Source of the DNA: CAYYJM01 sp964471755
GTDB taxonomy: Bacteria > Planctomycetota > Planctomycetia > Gemmatales > Gemmataceae
Direction: 5' to 3'
DNA: 49,700 nucleotides
Assembly: GCA_964471755.1 (NCBI GenBank)
Contig: CAYYJM010000009.1
Span: 1 to 49,700 of the forward strand
Made by a program: the position numbers and the translations under genes. Under the pieces are notes generated by a model. It had not been told where the DNA came from. It made no database searches and saw nothing but the letters and a program-made list of their open reading frames with translations. Of this stretch, positions 1 through 8,203 are shown one piece after another. The first letter of the stretch is position 1. Each line of letters begins with the position of its first letter.

Positions 1-110
1 CGGTCAAGAAGGCCCTGTTCGACCAGGCGACGGCGATTCGTCAGCGTCTGGAAGCGCTGGGCGTCGTCGTCGAGGATCGGCCCGGTGGCACCGTCTGGCG
101 GCGGGCGTGA
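1..110 (+). CDS. cysS: cysteinyl-tRNA synthetase, C-terminal end (partial)
   Basis: Only the last 35 codons are in the window, reading in frame from base 3 to the TGA at 108-110. The tail has the pattern IRxRLEALGVVVEDRPGGT followed by W-R-R, which closely matches the extreme C-terminus of bacterial cysteinyl-tRNA synthetases (a DALR-type helix followed by the GV-LED-PxGTxWR ending). The enzyme charges tRNA-Cys with cysteine in the cytoplasm. The catalytic domain lies outside the window, so the call rests on the tail alone. The next gene starts 23 bases downstream. Confidence 0.72.
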   Translation, partial: VKKALFDQATAIRQRLEALGVVVEDRPGGTVWRRA

Positions 111-133
111 GATCATCCCGAGGGAGGAGCCCC

Positions 134-1039
134 ATGAGCGAGAATCGCACACCGGCCGTTGCGGAAGATCCGTTCCGCCTCGGCTGGCGTTACGTTCGCG
201 AGGTTGGCCCGGACGGGGAGGAGACGGTGCGTCAGGTGCCGCTGACCGAGCGCGACCTGCTGTTCCCGCAGGAGGGAGACTTTGTCGTGCGGGGTGAGGC
301 GCACACGCGGGATGTGTGCTACCTTCGTGCGGCGCTGCAGACCCTGTTGCACCAGCGCCCGGAGATCCACGTCTTCGCCGACCACCGGGTCGATTTTGCT
401 GTCCTCGGCGTAGAGCCACTGGGCTCGGACATTCTGGTGGTCGATGACCTTCCCGAATGGGACGGCACCCGCGGGACGCTTGACCTGGCGGAGCAGGGCC
501 GGCCGCTGCTGGTTGTCGAGATCACCTGGCCATCGACACGTTCGATCGATCTGGGTGTCAAGCGGGAGTTGTACGCGCGTGCTGGCGTGCCGTTCTACGC
601 TGTTGTCGATCACCAGGCGGGACGGGGGACGGAAATGATCGTCTTTCGTCTCGGCGACGGTGGCTACACAGTCGCGTTCCATGCCGAGGAAGGGAGAGTT
701 ACCCTGCGCCCTTTGGGGCTGGCCATTGGTTTAGAGGGGGGGCTTTCCTGCGTTTACGATGCTGCCGGGAAGCGGGTGGAGGAGATGCCTCGGATTTGGG
801 CGCAGGTAGAGGAGGTAGAGCAGCGGGTCAAAGATGCGGTCGCCTGGAATGAACGGCTGCGTTTCCTGCTGGACCAGATCGGAGAACGACTCGAGGAGGA
901 CCTCGCCCTCCGTCAGGTAGTCGAACGTCTGGCACGGGAGGAAGAGGCCCGCCGCCACGCCGAGGCGCAGACAAACGCCCTGGAACAACGCCTGCGTGAC
1001 CTGGAGGAGCAACTCCGCCGTTCACAGCCGGAGGGCTGA
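134..1039 (+). CDS. Uma2 family (DUF820) restriction-endonuclease-like protein with coiled-coil tail
   Basis: A 301-residue protein. The ATG at 134 is preferred over one at 107 because an AGGGAGGAG Shine-Dalgarno (121-129) precedes it by a normal distance. The middle shows the Uma2 arrangement: an acidic VVDDLPEW segment, then VVEITWPST, an Asp, a Lys (GVKRELY) and AGVPFYAVVD, consistent with a PD-(D/E)xK nuclease core. From about residue 225 the chain becomes charged and helical, ending LRDLEEQLRRSQ, a predicted coiled coil. Uma2 proteins are multiplied in Gemmata-type genomes and cyanobacteria; their substrate is unknown. A paralogue with the same tail starts at 1565, and a GNAT gene sits between the two. 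Confidence 0.88.
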   Translation: MSENRTPAVAEDPFRLGWRYVREVGPDGEETVRQVPLTERDLLFPQEGDFVVRGEAHTRDVCYLRAALQTLLHQRPEIHVFADHRVDFAVLGVEPLGSDILVVDDLPEWDGTRGTLDLAEQGRPLLVVEITWPSTRSIDLGVKRELYARAGVPFYAVVDHQAGRGTEMIVFRLGDGGYTVAFHAEEGRVTLRPLGLAIGLEGGLSCVYDAAGKRVEEMPRIWAQVEEVEQRVKDAVAWNERLRFLLDQIGERLEEDLALRQVVERLAREEEARRHAEAQTNALEQRLRDLEEQLRRSQPEG

Positions 1040-1043
1040 CGCG

Positions 1044-1540
1044 ATGAGCAACGCGGTGACGGTTCGCCTGGCCGGTCCGACGACCTCGACGTGGTCCGGG
1101 CCATCTACAACCACTACGTCGCCACGTCCACGGCGACGTTCCAGCTCGAACCCGACACGGAAGCCGAGCGGCTTGCGTGGTTCCAGAATCGCTCGCCGCT
1201 CCACCCGGTCACAGTCGCCGAGACGGACGGCAAGGTCGTCGGCTGGGGCTCCCTCTCGCCGTGGAAACCGCGCGTGGGGTACGCCCACTCGGTGGAGGCG
1301 TCAGTCTACGTCCGTGAGGGTTGCCACCGTCGGGGCTTCGGCCGGGCGCTGCTGGCCGACCTGATCGAACGAGCCCGGGCGGCCGGCCATCACGTTCTTG
1401 TCGGCGGAGCCTGCACGGAGCATCCCGGCAGCATCGCCCTGCAGGAGACGCTCGGTTTCGTGCGCGTGGCCCATTTCCGCGAGACGGGATACAAGTTCGG
1501 CCGGTGGCTTGACGTGGTCTATCTGCAACTGCTGTTGTGA
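1044..1540 (+). CDS. GNAT family N-acetyltransferase (phosphinothricin acetyltransferase-like), frameshifted near its start
   Basis: The body, in the frame beginning at 1091, has the GNAT features RAIYNHYV, the acetyl-CoA loop with REGCHRRGFGRALL, HPGSIALQETLGF and a YKFGRWLDVVYLQ end, as in the pat/bar-like subfamily that acetylates small amines. That frame has only a GTG (1091), which would remove the first beta strand. A well-placed ATG at 1044, four bases after the preceding stop and behind GGAGG (1030-1034), encodes MSNAVTVRLAGP in another frame. Adding one G after CCG at 1076-1078 joins them into the normal start LAGPDDLDVVRAIYN. So this is a one-base deletion, either real (pseudogene) or a sequence error. 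Length after repair is about 165 residues, normal for the family. Confidence 0.82.
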
Positions 1541-1564
1541 CCGGGCTATCCAGAGGAGGTTGGG

Positions 1565-2623
1565 ATGAGCAACCCGACGACCGCGACGGAGGATCCGTTC
1601 CGACTCGGCTGGCGCAACGTCCGCGAGGTCGGCCCAGACGGCCAGGAGACTTCGCGCAAGGTGCCACTGACGGAACGCGATCTGCTCTTTCCCCAGGAGG
1701 AGGATTTCGTCGTGCAGGCCGATCCTCATGTCCGGGATATGATCTACCTGCGCGAGGCGTTTCGGGCGTTCCTCCAGGAGCGACCCGCGGTTCATGTCTT
1801 CGCCGACCATCGGATCGATTTCGATCTGCTCGGCGTCGAACCGCTCGGCCCGGATGTCGCCGTCATTGACGACATCCCGGAATGGACCGGCGACCGTGGC
1901 ACGCTCTACCTGGCCGAGCAAGGCTGTCCACTCCTCGTGGCCGAGGTCACCTCGCCGGACACGCGCCGGAACGACCTCGACATCAAACGTGGGTTCTACC
2001 AACGGGCCGGCGTCCCGGTCTACGTCATCGTTGATCGCCAGGCGGGCGAATCCGGCGACGCGGTGGTTCTGCTCGTACTCCGCCTCGCCGGCGACGGCTA
2101 CCGGCAGGTGCCGCCGAATGAGCAGGGCCGGGTCCGACTGCCCCAACTCGGCGTCAGCCTCGGGATTGAACAGAATCGCGTCTGGGTGTACGACCGACAG
2201 AGCCGCCGGCTGGAGGAGACGCCCCAGTTATTCGCGCAGATCGAGGCGTTCGAGCAACGAGTCGGAGAACTGGAATCTCTCCTGGAACAGGAGGGCGATC
2301 TGCGGCGGCATGAAGCGGCAGGCCGAAGGGAGGCGGAAGCGAAACGACAAGAAGCGGAAGCCGCTCGCCAGGAAGCCGAAACGGCACGCCTGGTAGCGGA
2401 GACGAGACGCCAGCAAGCCGAAGACGCACGCCAGCAAGCCGAAGCCGAGCGTCAGCAAGCCGAAGCCGAGCGCCAGCAAGCAGCGACGGAGAAACGAGAA
2501 GCCGAGACCGCCCGCCAGCAGGCCGAGGACGATCTCGCGCGAGAACGAGAAGCCAAGCGTGCGATGGAACAACGCCTCCGCGAACTGGAAGAGCAACTCC
2601 GCCGCTCGCAGGGCGGTGGCTGA
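1565..2623 (+). CDS. Uma2 family (DUF820) restriction-endonuclease-like protein with long Ala/Glu/Gln/Arg coiled coil
   Basis: A 352-residue paralogue of the gene at 134; the first 25 residues (TEDPFRLGWRNVREVGPDG) are almost the same in both. AGGAGG lies just before the ATG. The nuclease-like core runs to about residue 215, with VIDDIPEW, VAEVTSPDT, an Asp, a Lys (DIKRGFYQ) and AGVPVYVIVD. From about residue 240 it becomes a long, nearly continuous coiled coil built of seven-residue repeats such as RQQAEAE, ending LRELEEQLRRSQ like its neighbour. The repeat is also visible in the DNA as tandem 21-base units around 2400-2500. Cytoplasmic, substrate unknown; the tail suggests self-assembly or docking on a partner. 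Confidence 0.88.
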   Translation: MSNPTTATEDPFRLGWRNVREVGPDGQETSRKVPLTERDLLFPQEEDFVVQADPHVRDMIYLREAFRAFLQERPAVHVFADHRIDFDLLGVEPLGPDVAVIDDIPEWTGDRGTLYLAEQGCPLLVAEVTSPDTRRNDLDIKRGFYQRAGVPVYVIVDRQAGESGDAVVLLVLRLAGDGYRQVPPNEQGRVRLPQLGVSLGIEQNRVWVYDRQSRRLEETPQLFAQIEAFEQRVGELESLLEQEGDLRRHEAAGRREAEAKRQEAEAARQEAETARLVAETRRQQAEDARQQAEAERQQAEAERQQAATEKREAETARQQAEDDLAREREAKRAMEQRLRELEEQLRRSQGGG

Positions 2624-2677
2624 CGCCGCCTCCGCAACCGGCCTTGCACCCCTGGAGCAGGTTGCTACTGTACGTCC

Positions 2678-3193
2678 ATGAATGACACCCCGCGCCGTGT
2701 TCTGGGTATTGATCCCGGCCTCCAGGTCACCGGCTACGCCGTCCTGGAGAACCGGGACGGTTCGCCCCATGTCTGCGAGGCCGGCTTCATCCGCACCTCG
2801 CCAAATCGCTCAACCGACCTCGCCAGCCGTCTTCGCGTACTGTACGATGGTATAGTCGAGGTGCTGAACGAGTTTCAGCCCCAGCGCGTGGCCGTCGAGC
2901 AGTTGTTCTCCCACTACGATCATCCACGGACGGCGATCCTGATGGGCCATGCGCGCGGCGTGATCTTCCTGGCAGCGGCGCAGCGCGACCTCGAGGTGAC
3001 GAGCTATCCACCAGCCCGGATCAAGAAAACGATCACCGGCAGTGGGCGAGCGACCAAGGAACAGATGCAGTTCGCCATGCTGCGCGAACTGGGCCTGACC
3101 CGACTTCCCGAACCGAACGATGTCGCCGACGCCCTGGCCGCGGCGCTCTGCCTGTTCTACCACCTGCGTCTGTCGCCTGGAGGCGTACCGTGA
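2678..3193 (+). CDS. ruvC: Holliday junction endodeoxyribonuclease RuvC
   Basis: A 171-residue RuvC of normal length. It has the family start LGIDPG (Asp12), VAVEQLF (Glu74) and the C-terminal PNDVADALAAALC (Asp148 and Asp151), which together are the four acidic metal ligands of the RNase H-like active site. RuvC cuts four-way junctions symmetrically after RuvAB branch migration in recombinational repair. Its TGA overlaps the GTG start of ruvA by four bases, so the two are translationally coupled. A short gap with a GCTACTGT -10-like hexamer region (about 2664-2671) precedes the ATG, a possible operon promoter. Confidence 0.96.
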   Translation: MNDTPRRVLGIDPGLQVTGYAVLENRDGSPHVCEAGFIRTSPNRSTDLASRLRVLYDGIVEVLNEFQPQRVAVEQLFSHYDHPRTAILMGHARGVIFLAAAQRDLEVTSYPPARIKKTITGSGRATKEQMQFAMLRELGLTRLPEPNDVADALAAALCLFYHLRLSPGGVP

Positions 3194-3831
3194 TTACCCG
3201 CATCACCGGAAAACTGACCCGCGTCCTGGACGAGGAGGTCCGTCTCCAGGCCGGGCCGTTCGAGTATCAGGTTCTCGTGCCGGAGTTCGTCCGCCGGGCG
3301 CTCCAGCTGCGCGTCGGTCAGGAAATCACGCTGCACACGGTCCACTTCTTCGACGGTAACCCGATGCAGGGCCGAGTGGTGCCGCGTCTGATCGGCTTTC
3401 CCAGCGAGGCGGAACTCGACTTCTTCGACCTGTTCTGCACCGTGGACAAGATCGGTGCGAAGAAGGCCCTCAAGGCGATGGTCCGGCCGATCAAGGAGAT
3501 CGCCGACGCCATCCAGCGGCAGGACCCCAAATGGCTGACGACCCTGCCCGGCATCGGCCCAGCGGGAGCCGAGCAGATCATCGCCACGCTGCGCCGCAAG
3601 GTGACGCGCTTCTCCTTCGCATCGACCAGCGCCGAAGGGGAGGGGGGTGAAGCCCTGAGCGGCACGACGGCGGTCGATGCGGCAATCATCGAGGATGCCT
3701 ACCTCGCCCTGATGGCTCTGGGCAACAACCCGGCCGAGGCCCGTATTCTGCTCGACAAGGCGCTGCTCGGCGAGGAACCGCCGAAGTCGGTCGAGGAGAT
3801 CCTGCAACGCATCTACGCAACGAAATCCTGA
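3190..3831 (+). CDS. ruvA: Holliday junction branch migration protein RuvA
   Basis: A 213-residue protein starting at GTG in a GTGA overlap with ruvC. It begins MITRITGKL, the usual RuvA OB-fold start, and carries a helix-hairpin-helix TTLPGIGPAGAEQIIATL (roughly residues 117-135). The C-terminal domain III (EDAYLALMALG through VEEILQRIY) is the part that touches RuvB. A Gly/Ser/Glu-rich linker (about 142-158) joins domains II and III as in other RuvA proteins. RuvA tetramers hold the junction open for the RuvB motors. The sequence differs noticeably from proteobacterial RuvA but all domains are present. Confidence 0.94.
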   Translation: MITRITGKLTRVLDEEVRLQAGPFEYQVLVPEFVRRALQLRVGQEITLHTVHFFDGNPMQGRVVPRLIGFPSEAELDFFDLFCTVDKIGAKKALKAMVRPIKEIADAIQRQDPKWLTTLPGIGPAGAEQIIATLRRKVTRFSFASTSAEGEGGEALSGTTAVDAAIIEDAYLALMALGNNPAEARILLDKALLGEEPPKSVEEILQRIYATKS

Positions 3832-3846
3832 GACGAGGTGCCAGAC

Positions 3847-4890
3847 ATGGCCCGTGAACCGGTCGTCGGCCCGTCCGGCGAAGACAAAACCGATCAGCAG
3901 CGGGATGCCGCTCTGCGCCCGAAACTCCTCAAGGAAGTCGTCGGTCAGAAGGCGGCCGTCAAGCGCCTCGGCATCATCCTCAAGGGCTGCCGCAAACTGA
4001 AGGAAGCGCTGCCGCACATGCTCTTCGACGGCCCGCCCGGCCTGGGCAAGACGACGTTCGCCAACGTCCTGCCCAACGAGATGGGCACGTCCTTGCAGAC
4101 GACCAGCGGCCCGGCCCTGTCCAAACCGGCCGACCTGCTGCCGTTCCTGACGAACCTCGAAGAAGGCTCCGTCCTGTTCATCGACGAGATCCATCGTCTG
4201 CCGCGCGTCGTTGAGGAATTCATCTACCCGGCGATGGAGGACTTCCGCATCGACATCGTCCTCGGCGAGGGGATGAACGCCCGGACGATCACCATGCGTC
4301 TGAAACGCTTCACGCTGATCGGAGCGACGACCCGCTCGGGGCTCCTGTCGAGTCCGATGCGCGACCGCTTCAAGGTCCATGAACACCTGGAGTTCTACAC
4401 GGTCGAGGAACTCGCCCAGATCGTCCGGGTGAACGCGAAGAAGCTGCAAACGTCGATCACTGACGAGGCCTGCCACGAACTGGCTCACCGAAGTCGGGGT
4501 ACGCCGCGTATCGCCAACTCACGCCTCTACTGGACCCGACACTACGCCGCCAGCGAGAGCGATGGCAGCATCACGCTCGATCTGGCCCGCGCCGCGCTGG
4601 ACATGGCCGAGGTCGATCGCGAGGGCCTGGACAAGCAGGACCGTCGCTACCTGGAAACGCTCGTGGGCGTCTTCGAGGGCGGCCCGACCGGCGTCGAGGC
4701 CCTCGGTGCGACGATGAATCTGCCGGCCGACACGCTGTCGGACGAGATCGAGCCGTACCTGTTGCGCGAACAGTTCATCATCCGAACTCCGCGCGGACGA
4801 GTGGCCACACCACGAGCCTACGAGGTGCTGGGCCGCCCCCTGCGGATGCCCGCCGTGCCGAGTGAGAATCAACGAACATTGTTCGACTGA
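3847..4890 (+). CDS. ruvB: Holliday junction branch migration DNA helicase RuvB
   Basis: A 347-residue AAA+ ATPase. ATG at 3847 is chosen because GAGG at 3835-3838 is correctly spaced; an in-frame GTG at 3838 overlaps that site. Walker A is GPPGLGKTT (about 62-70), Walker B is LFIDEIHRL (about 111-119), followed by sensor 1 GATTR and the sensor 2 region RGTPRIAN, then a winged-helix domain ending RTLFD. It forms the hexameric motor that pulls DNA through the RuvA-bound junction. It lies 15 bases after ruvA, completing a compact ruvC-ruvA-ruvB operon. The usual NRLLRRVRDYA after sensor 2 is divergent here (SRLYWTRHYA). Confidence 0.95.
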   Translation: MAREPVVGPSGEDKTDQQRDAALRPKLLKEVVGQKAAVKRLGIILKGCRKLKEALPHMLFDGPPGLGKTTFANVLPNEMGTSLQTTSGPALSKPADLLPFLTNLEEGSVLFIDEIHRLPRVVEEFIYPAMEDFRIDIVLGEGMNARTITMRLKRFTLIGATTRSGLLSSPMRDRFKVHEHLEFYTVEELAQIVRVNAKKLQTSITDEACHELAHRSRGTPRIANSRLYWTRHYAASESDGSITLDLARAALDMAEVDREGLDKQDRRYLETLVGVFEGGPTGVEALGATMNLPADTLSDEIEPYLLREQFIIRTPRGRVATPRAYEVLGRPLRMPAVPSENQRTLFD

Positions 4891-4921
4891 TAGTAGCATT
4901 TCCAAAAATCGGGTCGTCTCG

Positions 4922-4955
4922 GGCGAGATTTTCCTTCTCCAGTCTCGCCATTTTT
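4922..4955 (+). terminator. candidate intrinsic terminator after ruvCAB
   Basis: A 7-base-pair stem GGCGAGA (4922-4928) with TCTCGCC (4943-4949), a 14-base loop, then A and five Ts (4951-4955). It lies 32 bases after the ruvB stop, the expected place. The stem is short, so moderate confidence. Confidence 0.45.
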
Positions 4956-5080
4956 ACTACACTATCCTTTCATGCAGACTGCCAACTCGGTTGTGCCGAG
5001 AGATTGGTCTGTACGCGGGAAAGTCGGCTTCAGCCGTTGGATTTTCCCCTCCTGCCGCTGGTAGCCTGTTTCAAGGGCAT

Positions 5081-5086
5081 TATAAT
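5081..5086 (+). promoter_or_regulatory. TATAAT -10-like element upstream of the 5197 gene
   Basis: A perfect TATAAT in an otherwise GC-rich genome, 111 bases before the ATG. No convincing TTGACA-like partner was found 16-18 bases upstream, so this is a weak call. Confidence 0.28.
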
Positions 5087-5196
5087 TTACCTAGCTTCAC
5101 AGTCACGGATGACTCTCCGGGCGGTAGGAGAAGAAGTGGCAGCTCGGATCCGTTTCCGGGATGCACAATCTCGACGTGACATCGTGAGGCAACCGC

Positions 5197-5715
5197 ATGG
5201 GACGCTACCTTGAGGCTCTCTTCCGCCGTGATCCTTCGCGGGATCGGACCGAGAAAGGCGTATTCCTGGAAGGCTATGCCATCTTCTGGCCGGATGGGTC
5301 ACCGGTGACCTTGGGTCTGGACGCGTTTTGCAGTCATGGCCAGCGTCTTCTGGGCCTGGGGGAACTGCTGGCCGGCCAGCAGGAACGGCGGATTGACCTG
5401 TTGATCTTCCCGCAGGTGACCGGCCGGGAGAACATGACGCGCCTGCCCGGACGCCGGGTGCGCCGCTTCTTCTTCCAGCGCGAAGGCGATGGGGCCCGCG
5501 TTCACTTCATGGACGGCACCCCGACCTCGATCGTCTTTGACCTGGTCCACGACGACGAGCGCGTGCTGGAGTGGTTTGGCCTGCTCGGCCTGGACGAAGG
5601 CCAGCGCCGCTGGTTCGATCTGAGCGCCCGTGGCGTCGAGGAACGCGAGACCGTTCCCGAGTTGGCCATTGCTCTTGCCGGGGGCTATGTGCAGGCCAGC
5701 CCAGTGATTGCTTGA
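5197..5715 (+). CDS. conserved hypothetical protein, 172 residues
   Basis: No family recognised. The protein is soluble-looking with no signal peptide or membrane segment. It starts MGRYLEALFRRDPSRD, has a LFPQ-like hydrophobic strand (LLIFPQVTG) followed by a basic FFFQREGDGARVHFMDG segment, and an acidic DLVHDDERVLEWFGL helix. The composition and codon use match the neighbours, and the frame is long for its position, so it is likely real. The downstream esterase gene begins 66 bases later and may be separate. Function cannot be assigned from the sequence. Confidence 0.7.
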   Translation: MGRYLEALFRRDPSRDRTEKGVFLEGYAIFWPDGSPVTLGLDAFCSHGQRLLGLGELLAGQQERRIDLLIFPQVTGRENMTRLPGRRVRRFFFQREGDGARVHFMDGTPTSIVFDLVHDDERVLEWFGLLGLDEGQRRWFDLSARGVEERETVPELAIALAGGYVQASPVIA

Positions 5716-5781
5716 CTCCTGCGCCACCTCGGGTACGCTGCGGCTTCGGTCCTTCCCGATTCCCAGTACCCGAGGCGCAGC

Positions 5782-7800
5782 GTGCGACGTTTCCTTCCCC
5801 TGGCGGCCCTTCTGGTCGCCGCCTTCGCTGTCCTGGCCGATGGTCCCCAGGATAACCTTCCCAACAACGTACGGCCAATCCCGCCGAAGGGAATTGCCAT
5901 CGATCCCGGCGTGAAAGCCGACCTCCTCAAGAGCGCAACCCAGATCGACACCGACCTGGCCGAGGTCGTGCGAACCCTTCGACAGAAGAAATCCGCCCTC
6001 GCCGATCTTGCCGACGACGTCGCCATCTGCTCTCACGCTGTCCGCGTCGCCCTCACTCACGACGAGATTTTCGACGCGAAGGAACTGAAGTCGGCGGAGG
6101 CCCTGCTCAGGCTGGGCCGGGAGCGACTGGGCCAGCTTCAGAAGGGCAGCGCTCCCTGGACCACGGCAACGGGCCTCGTCGTCCGGGCGTATCGCTCGAA
6201 GATCGATGGCTCGCTCCAGCCCTACGGTCTGGTCGTGCCGCCATCGTACAACCCGAACCTGCCGCATCGCTGGCGGCTCGACGTCTGGTGCCACGGCCGG
6301 GGCGAGAAACTCTCGGAGCTGAACTTCCTGATCGACCGAACGAGGAGCGCCGGGCAATTCACGCCGCCGCATGCGATCGTGCTGCACCTCTACGGTCGCT
6401 ACTGCAACGCGAACAAGTTCGCCGGCGAGATCGACTGCCTCGAAGCGCTCGACGCTGTCCAGAAGCACTACGTCATCGATCCCGATCGGCGCGTCATTCG
6501 CGGCTTCTCGATGGGCGGAGCGGCCTGCTGGCAGTTCGCCGTCCACTATCCGGATCTCTGGGCCGCCGCCGCTCCCGGAGCCGGGTTCTCCGAGACGGCC
6601 GAGTTCCTCGACCTGTTCCAGAAAGAAAAGGTCCAGCCGACGACCTGGGAGAAGACGCTCTACCACTGGTACGACTGCACCGACTGGGCCGGCAATCTGT
6701 TCAATCTGCCGACCGTCGCGTACAGCGGCGAGATCGATAGTCAGAAGCAGGCAGCCGACCGGATGGCGAAAGCATGCGACGAGATCGGCCTGCACCTGAC
6801 CCATCTGATCGGCCCGAAGACGGCCCACAGCTACCACCCCGAGACCCGGCGGATGTTGAACGAACGCATCGACGCCATCGTTGCCCGTGGACGCAATTCG
6901 GTGCCGCCGCTGGTTCGCTTCACGACCTACACCCTGCGATACAATCGCTGCTTCTGGGTCGAGGTCGAGGGACTCGGCGAACACTGGAAGCAGGCGACTG
7001 TCGAGGCGCGGGTGAGCGAGCAGGGTGTCCGGGCGACGACGGCGAACGTGACCGCCCTGCGTTTCCGCTTCGGGCCTGGCGAATGCCCCATCACCCGCAC
7101 AGCCGATCCCGTCGTGGAGATCGATGGAACCAAGCTGACCGGGCCGCCGCTCGATACCGACCGCTCGTGGGAGGTGCTGGCCGAGAAGACGCCCTCCGGC
7201 TGGGTCCGCCGTGCGGAGGCCGCTTCGGAACAGCGCGTCAAGAAACCCGGTCTCCAGGGTCCCATCGACGATGCCTTCCTCGACAGCTTCCTGATCGTCA
7301 AGCCGAAGGGAGAGAGCGGCCACCCGGCCATCGATCGCTGGGTCGCTGCCGAGATGGATCACGCGATCCGAGAGTGGCGTCGTCAGTTCCGCGGTGAGCC
7401 GCGCGTCAAGGACGCTGCCGATGTGACGGCCGAGGACATCGCGAAGCACAACCTGATTCTCTGGGGCACGCCGCGAACCAACCCGTGGATCGCGAAGGTT
7501 CTGCCGTCATTGCCGTTGACCTGGGACGAGCAGACGCTGAAACTGGGCCAGCGTGAGCCGACATCGGCCGCCGAGACGGTGCCGCTCCTGATCTATCCGA
7601 ATCCGCTCAACCCACGCCGCTACGTCGTCTTCAATAGCGGATTCACCTACCGGGAGTACGACTACCTGAATAACGCGCGTCAGGTGCCGAAGCTGCCGGA
7701 CTGGGCCCTGATCGACGTGCGGACACCGCCGAACGCGCGCTGGCCGGGCAAGGTCCTCGCCGGCGGCTTCTTTGACGAAAAGTGGCAGATGCCGAAGTAA
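5782..7800 (+). CDS. secreted alpha/beta-hydrolase (prolyl-oligopeptidase/esterase-like)
   Basis: A 672-residue exported protein starting at GTG, with GAGG about eight bases upstream. The N-terminus RRFLPLAALLVAAFAVLADG is a signal peptide. After a helical segment (about 40-130) comes an alpha/beta-hydrolase core with the nucleophile elbow RGFSMGGAA (Ser near 243), and a likely catalytic His in KTAHSYHP (near 349). Residues after 380 form an extra domain with a beta-rich start and a later PKGESGHPAIDRW segment. Such large esterase-like proteins are common in planctomycetes and probably release acyl or aryl groups from polysaccharides or peptides; the substrate is unknown. Confidence 0.82.
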   Translation: MRRFLPLAALLVAAFAVLADGPQDNLPNNVRPIPPKGIAIDPGVKADLLKSATQIDTDLAEVVRTLRQKKSALADLADDVAICSHAVRVALTHDEIFDAKELKSAEALLRLGRERLGQLQKGSAPWTTATGLVVRAYRSKIDGSLQPYGLVVPPSYNPNLPHRWRLDVWCHGRGEKLSELNFLIDRTRSAGQFTPPHAIVLHLYGRYCNANKFAGEIDCLEALDAVQKHYVIDPDRRVIRGFSMGGAACWQFAVHYPDLWAAAAPGAGFSETAEFLDLFQKEKVQPTTWEKTLYHWYDCTDWAGNLFNLPTVAYSGEIDSQKQAADRMAKACDEIGLHLTHLIGPKTAHSYHPETRRMLNERIDAIVARGRNSVPPLVRFTTYTLRYNRCFWVEVEGLGEHWKQATVEARVSEQGVRATTANVTALRFRFGPGECPITRTADPVVEIDGTKLTGPPLDTDRSWEVLAEKTPSGWVRRAEAASEQRVKKPGLQGPIDDAFLDSFLIVKPKGESGHPAIDRWVAAEMDHAIREWRRQFRGEPRVKDAADVTAEDIAKHNLILWGTPRTNPWIAKVLPSLPLTWDEQTLKLGQREPTSAAETVPLLIYPNPLNPRRYVVFNSGFTYREYDYLNNARQVPKLPDWALIDVRTPPNARWPGKVLAGGFFDEKWQMPK

Positions 7801-7804
7801 CGTT

Positions 7805-8111
7805 CTTCCTTTCTGACTTTTCTGTTCTGACTTTTTTGGACTGCGGCGATTCTTCGCCGCTCTGGCTCTCTGAGAGACTACACGGAAAGCGGCTCCCTCG
7901 CCCCCGGTACTCCGGGGGAGAGGGTTGGGGTGAGGGGGAATGCCTACGAAACCAGCGAAAACGAAGACCCCTCACCCCAACCCCTCTCCCCGGAGTACCG
8001 GGGCGAGGGGCTTTCCGTGCAGCCTCTAACTTTGGAGGATGACCGAGCCAGAAAGTCAGAAAGGAAGAGCAGCGAAGAATCGCCGCAGTCCAAAAAAGTC
8101 AGAAAGGAAGA
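7805..8111. repeat. nested foldback (inverted repeat) element, about 300 bases
   Basis: An outer arm of 33 bases (7825-7857) is repeated exactly in inverted orientation at 8072-8104. Inside, CACGGAAAGC (7881-7890) pairs with GCTTTCCGTG (8010-8019). Innermost are the GC-rich arms 7895-7936 and 7968-8010, which are near-complementary and are each themselves built round a CCGGTACTCCGG or GGAGTACCGG palindrome. The whole block separates the esterase stop from the ArsR start. No coding capacity or transposase is seen, so it looks like a non-autonomous foldback or MITE-like insertion. Confidence 0.8.
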
Positions 8112-8203
8112 AAGAAGCAGCCTCCGCTTGTCCGTGAAGCGGCCTGTCCCTATCCTGTATTTAGATCGTTGGCTAATCATCTCACCTTCTCGGAGGGGAG
8201 TCG

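Larger units (their letters stand above)
4891..5196. other. AT-richer intergenic stretch between ruvB and an unknown gene
   Basis: About 306 bases with clearly lower GC than the surroundings. It holds a terminator-like hairpin at 4922-4955 and a TATAAT at 5081. No supported coding frame or RNA gene was recognised in it. Confidence 0.5.

Noticed and set aside
5299..7449. A 716-codon minus-strand frame across the esterase gene
   Set aside because: Antisense shadow of a gene with a signal peptide and a GFSMGG nucleophile motif; no recognisable protein features of its own.
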